The notes under the pieces: model-generated
What the model saw: only the letters and a program-made list of their open reading frames with translations
Databases searched by the model: none
What the model was told of the DNA's origin: nothing
Program-made: the position numbers and the translations under genes
Shown here: positions 39,966-42,528 of the stretch, one piece after another
Numbering within the stretch: position 1 is the stretch's first letter
Layout of the letters: each line of letters opens with the position of its first letter
From: Nemertoderma westbladi
Taxonomy: Eukaryota; Xenacoelomorpha; Nemertodermatida; Nemertodermatidae
Assembly (NCBI GenBank): GCA_032718475.1
Contig: JAUCBJ010004141.1
Coordinates: forward strand, 1 to 42,528
Direction of reading: 5' to 3'
DNA: 42,528 nucleotides

Positions 39966-42528
39966 GAGAAGACACCGGAAAATAAGGTAAGTGAAAAACC
40001 CGTTTCTAGGAGAAAGGTAACACCAGTGTGTTATACAGACGACGGCGAAAGCCAAACCTCTCAAGAGGAGAGCAACGGGAAAGACACCAAAAGATCTTAC
40101 TATGTCAACAAAACACCAAAGGATGTAAGTAAATTTAAGTCTCGAACCAGTGACAGGAGAGAACAGACAACAAAAATTCCTCCCACGTCTCCTAAGAGAA
40201 TTCATGGAAGAAAGCCTGAGGAGAGAACAAGTATGCACAACACTACCCAAGGTAAAGTAAGTAACATCAAACCAAAATGTGCGTTGTGCGACGGGCCCCA
40301 CCGTTTAAGTGTGTGTGATGAATTCTTAAAGAAATCCCTAAAAGATAGACGTGAAGTCATGTGGGATAAGCGGTTGTGTTATAATTGCCTCAGACAAGGA
40401 CACCAACGGCGAACCTGTTACTCCGACGCAAGGTGTGCTAAGTGCGGCGCGAAACATCATATCTTGTTGCACACCGAATTCGAAAGAAACAGCCCGAGTC
40501 AGGTAAGTGAGTCCGAACTACATGTCCAATTCAGTTATGTGAACGACACTGACCACAGTTCTGAGATGGAAGGATTCTACATGGATGAATTCTCCGACGA
40601 AAACGAATCCTGTTATCTAATAAACACCGCAGTGTATCGAGCACTTACGTATGAGACTGAAACCGATAGTGAGCTCCCCCTAACTATTCCTGACCGACAA
40701 CCATCTTGGAAAGCGCCAACTTCCAACGTAGGAATCGGAGAATTTCCCGTAGTGCAGTTGAGAGTCCACGGGTTAATAAAGAGCTATATAGTGAACGCCC
40801 TCCTTGACTCCGGCAGCACAGGAACATTCATCGACAAAGAACTAGCCGAAGACATCTTTGCTGGACAACCCAAGTTCCGAACTAAGTTGAACCTTTCAGG
40901 AATTATGCAGGTTTGGAAATCTACAGTAGCTACAGACTACTATGTAGGCGCATTGTCCACCCCCCAGGATGAACTAGGAGAACACAGTATAAGGTCAGTG
41001 AAAATGGTGGCGATAAAGAACTTCGCTACCAGCCAAGTGGAACCTTATAACTGGGATGAAGACGATTTCACCCAGCAGCATGAGATACCTAGATTCAACA
41101 CCGACTACCCAGGGGTACAAATACTCATCGGCCAAAATGCGCATGAGGCGCTTGAGACATTAGAGAAATGGCCTGCTCAACCGCAACCACTGCAAACCTA
41201 TGCGGGAAGAACTAGAGTAGGTTGGTACTTTACTGGACCTTCCCGTAGGACTCTCATGGAAAGGCTACCTAAAGATCAAGTCCATCAAGTGAGTGATTGG
41301 GAAGAGGAAATCAGTGAGGGAGATGACACACCTGAGGGAACACCATACTCCTCAGATAATGACGATATTCATCAACTATTCGACGAGGAGAATACCATCG
41401 ACCTCCTTACGGAAAATGAAACTTGGCAAAACCAAGTGAACCTGTGTCACCTCATCCATCCAGCGGGACAAGTCGATTACAACGACGAACTGAATGAAGT
41501 GATAGATCGTTACAACGCGAAGGCTCGCGATGAACACACCGTACGATTCTTTACTCAAGAAGCTGTAGAGCCTAATCCCTACGATAAGGCCCTATCAGTA
41601 GAAGAGGAAAGAGCCAAGCAGATACAGGAAACGACTACACGTTTTCTTAAAGATCAAGGTAGGTATGAGATTTGTCTGCCTTTCCGACGGAGAGAACCCA
41701 ATTTTATAAATAACCGACCCTTGGCGGAGAAGAGAATCGCACAACTACATTGACGCCTTACGGCTAATGCTTCAGCTAAGGAGATGTACAAGACCCAGCT
41801 GAAGAAATTCATTGACAAGGGATATGCGGAGCGAGTACCGGAAGAAACACCCATAACTGAGAGAACGTACTAGTTAACACATCATTATGTTCCCAAACCC
41901 GGTAAACCCAACGAAGTCTGGGTAGTATTTGACGGCTCTGCCCTCTACATGGGCCAATCCCTTAACTCCGAGTTGTTGCCGGGACCCAACTTACTCCAAT
42001 CCTTGTTGGGAATACTCTTAAGATTACGACAATATTCGATCGCTTTCGCCTCTGATATAGAAGGCATGTTCTTACAAGTTAAGGCGCTGGATAGGGATCG
42101 AGACAGCCTACGATTTCTGTGGTGGCCTGAAGGAGACCTCAACCAGAAACCGGTGGAGTACTGGATGACCATCCAGGCTTTTGGGATCATCTCGAGCCCC
42201 TCAAACGCCTGCTCAGTAGTGCGCACCACTGCTGATGACAACCGGGACGCCTTCTCCAAAGCGGTTATCGACAACATCAAACGGGATATATACATGGACG
42301 ACAATTTAAAGTCCCTCCCATTGGTGGAAGAAGCCATTGATGTCGCCAAAGGAATGGTAGAGTGCTTGAAAAGAGGTGGATTTCGATTAACCAAATTCAC
42401 CAGTAACTCCCATGAATTTCTGGAATCGATCCCGGTAGAAGACCAAGGAGTTAAAGATCTAGACCTTATCAAGGACGATCTTCCAGAAACCAAGACGCTT
42501 GGTTTGAAATGGGACACGGAGAGAGATA
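39966..42528 (+). pseudogene. pol: BEL/Pao Pol (zinc knuckles, protease, RT), disrupted and cut by the window edge
   Basis: In frame with gag. Three Cys/His modules appear (CALCDGPHRLSVC, CYNCLRQGHQRRTC, CAKCGAKHH). The retropepsin follows with ALLDSGSTGTFID, catalytic Asp at 40806-40808, and then a linker. RT motifs come next: VVFDGSA (about 41920-41940), ASDIEGMFLQV, FLWWPEG, AFGIISSPSNAC and the catalytic YMDD (42291-42302). A TGA at 41751-41753 and a TAG at 41871-41873 break the frame just before and inside the start of RT. The TAG stands where family members usually have Trp before the HH-V-KP segment. The sequence is otherwise well preserved. It continues beyond the window. Confidence 0.88.

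Larger units (their letters stand above)
37086..42528 (+). mobile_element. BEL/Pao LTR retrotransposon, incomplete at right edge
   Basis: Gag-like frames, a DUF1759-type gag, zinc knuckles, a DSGST aspartic protease and a reverse transcriptase with an FDGSA box and YMDD occur in BEL/Pao order on the plus strand. The remaining RT, RNase H, integrase and 3' LTR would be beyond 42528. The 5' LTR is not delimited. From about 38766 gag and pol share one frame, interrupted by stops at 39963, 41751 and 41871. The element is sense to CPEB1 within intron 6. Confidence 0.9.

Noticed and set aside
41945-42517. 190-codon minus-strand frame at the right edge
   Set aside because: It is the antisense shadow of the BEL/Pao reverse transcriptase.

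Overview
The window is eukaryotic nuclear DNA. Genes are split by GT-AG introns, the standard code fits throughout, and the spacers are AT-rich and full of tandem arrays and retroelements. The two recognisable host genes are animal proteins. A marine invertebrate, either a deuterostome or a lophotrochozoan, fits the LINE, SINE and BEL/Pao mixture and the abundant TACCGGTA and TAGGCCTA words. The species cannot be fixed from the sequence.

Layout, host genes: (1) 1898-3148 (+) is a near-complete, apparently intronless coding region for the ribosome-biogenesis factor NOP53 (GLTSCR2). (2) From about 14.58 kb to beyond 30.18 kb (+) lies the 5' half of a CPEB1/Orb-type gene (cytoplasmic polyadenylation element binding protein). 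I found six coding exons by hand: 14577-14591, 15099-15254, 17864-18059, 20011-20129, 29044-29172 and 29844-30183. Their phases are mutually compatible. They join into 318 codons plus one base, starting at an ATG with an in-frame upstream stop and ending inside RRM1 at the usual CPEB1 junction after PPK. The rest of RRM1, RRM2 and the zinc-binding C-terminus must lie beyond the right edge.

Layout, tandem arrays: most of the window is minisatellite. A 28/30-bp array of about 9.5 kb (3986-13515) separates NOP53 from the CPEB1 start codon. A 46-bp array of about 2.3 kb fills CPEB1 intron 2 (15371-17672). A G-rich 39-bp array of about 5.9 kb begins only about 36 bp after the exon 4 splice donor (20166-26040). 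It runs directly into a 44/39-bp array (26042-28597), which is interrupted by a roughly 580-bp unrelated insertion. Each array has its own unit sequence, and several show nested block duplications. The long reading frames across them exist only because the periods are mostly multiples of three. They are open on both strands and I do not call them genes.

Layout, mobile elements: a decayed non-LTR reverse transcriptase lies antisense in CPEB1 intron 3 (about 18.3-19.8 kb). A tRNA-derived SINE-like element lies antisense in intron 5. Intron 6 holds an antisense CR1/L2-group LINE (about 30.54-33.6 kb) with ORF1 and the endonuclease, but with the whole RT domain removed by internal deletion. Intron 6 also holds a sense BEL/Pao LTR retrotransposon (from at least 37.09 kb to the right edge). 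It has two unusual extra reading frames before its gag, then zinc knuckles, an aspartic protease and the start of RT, with three in-frame stops.

Together the picture is a conserved translational-control gene whose short exons sit among several independent, large, compositionally skewed tandem arrays. The most striking one places a canonical G-quadruplex motif on the sense strand in most of about 150 consecutive units, immediately downstream of a 5' splice site.
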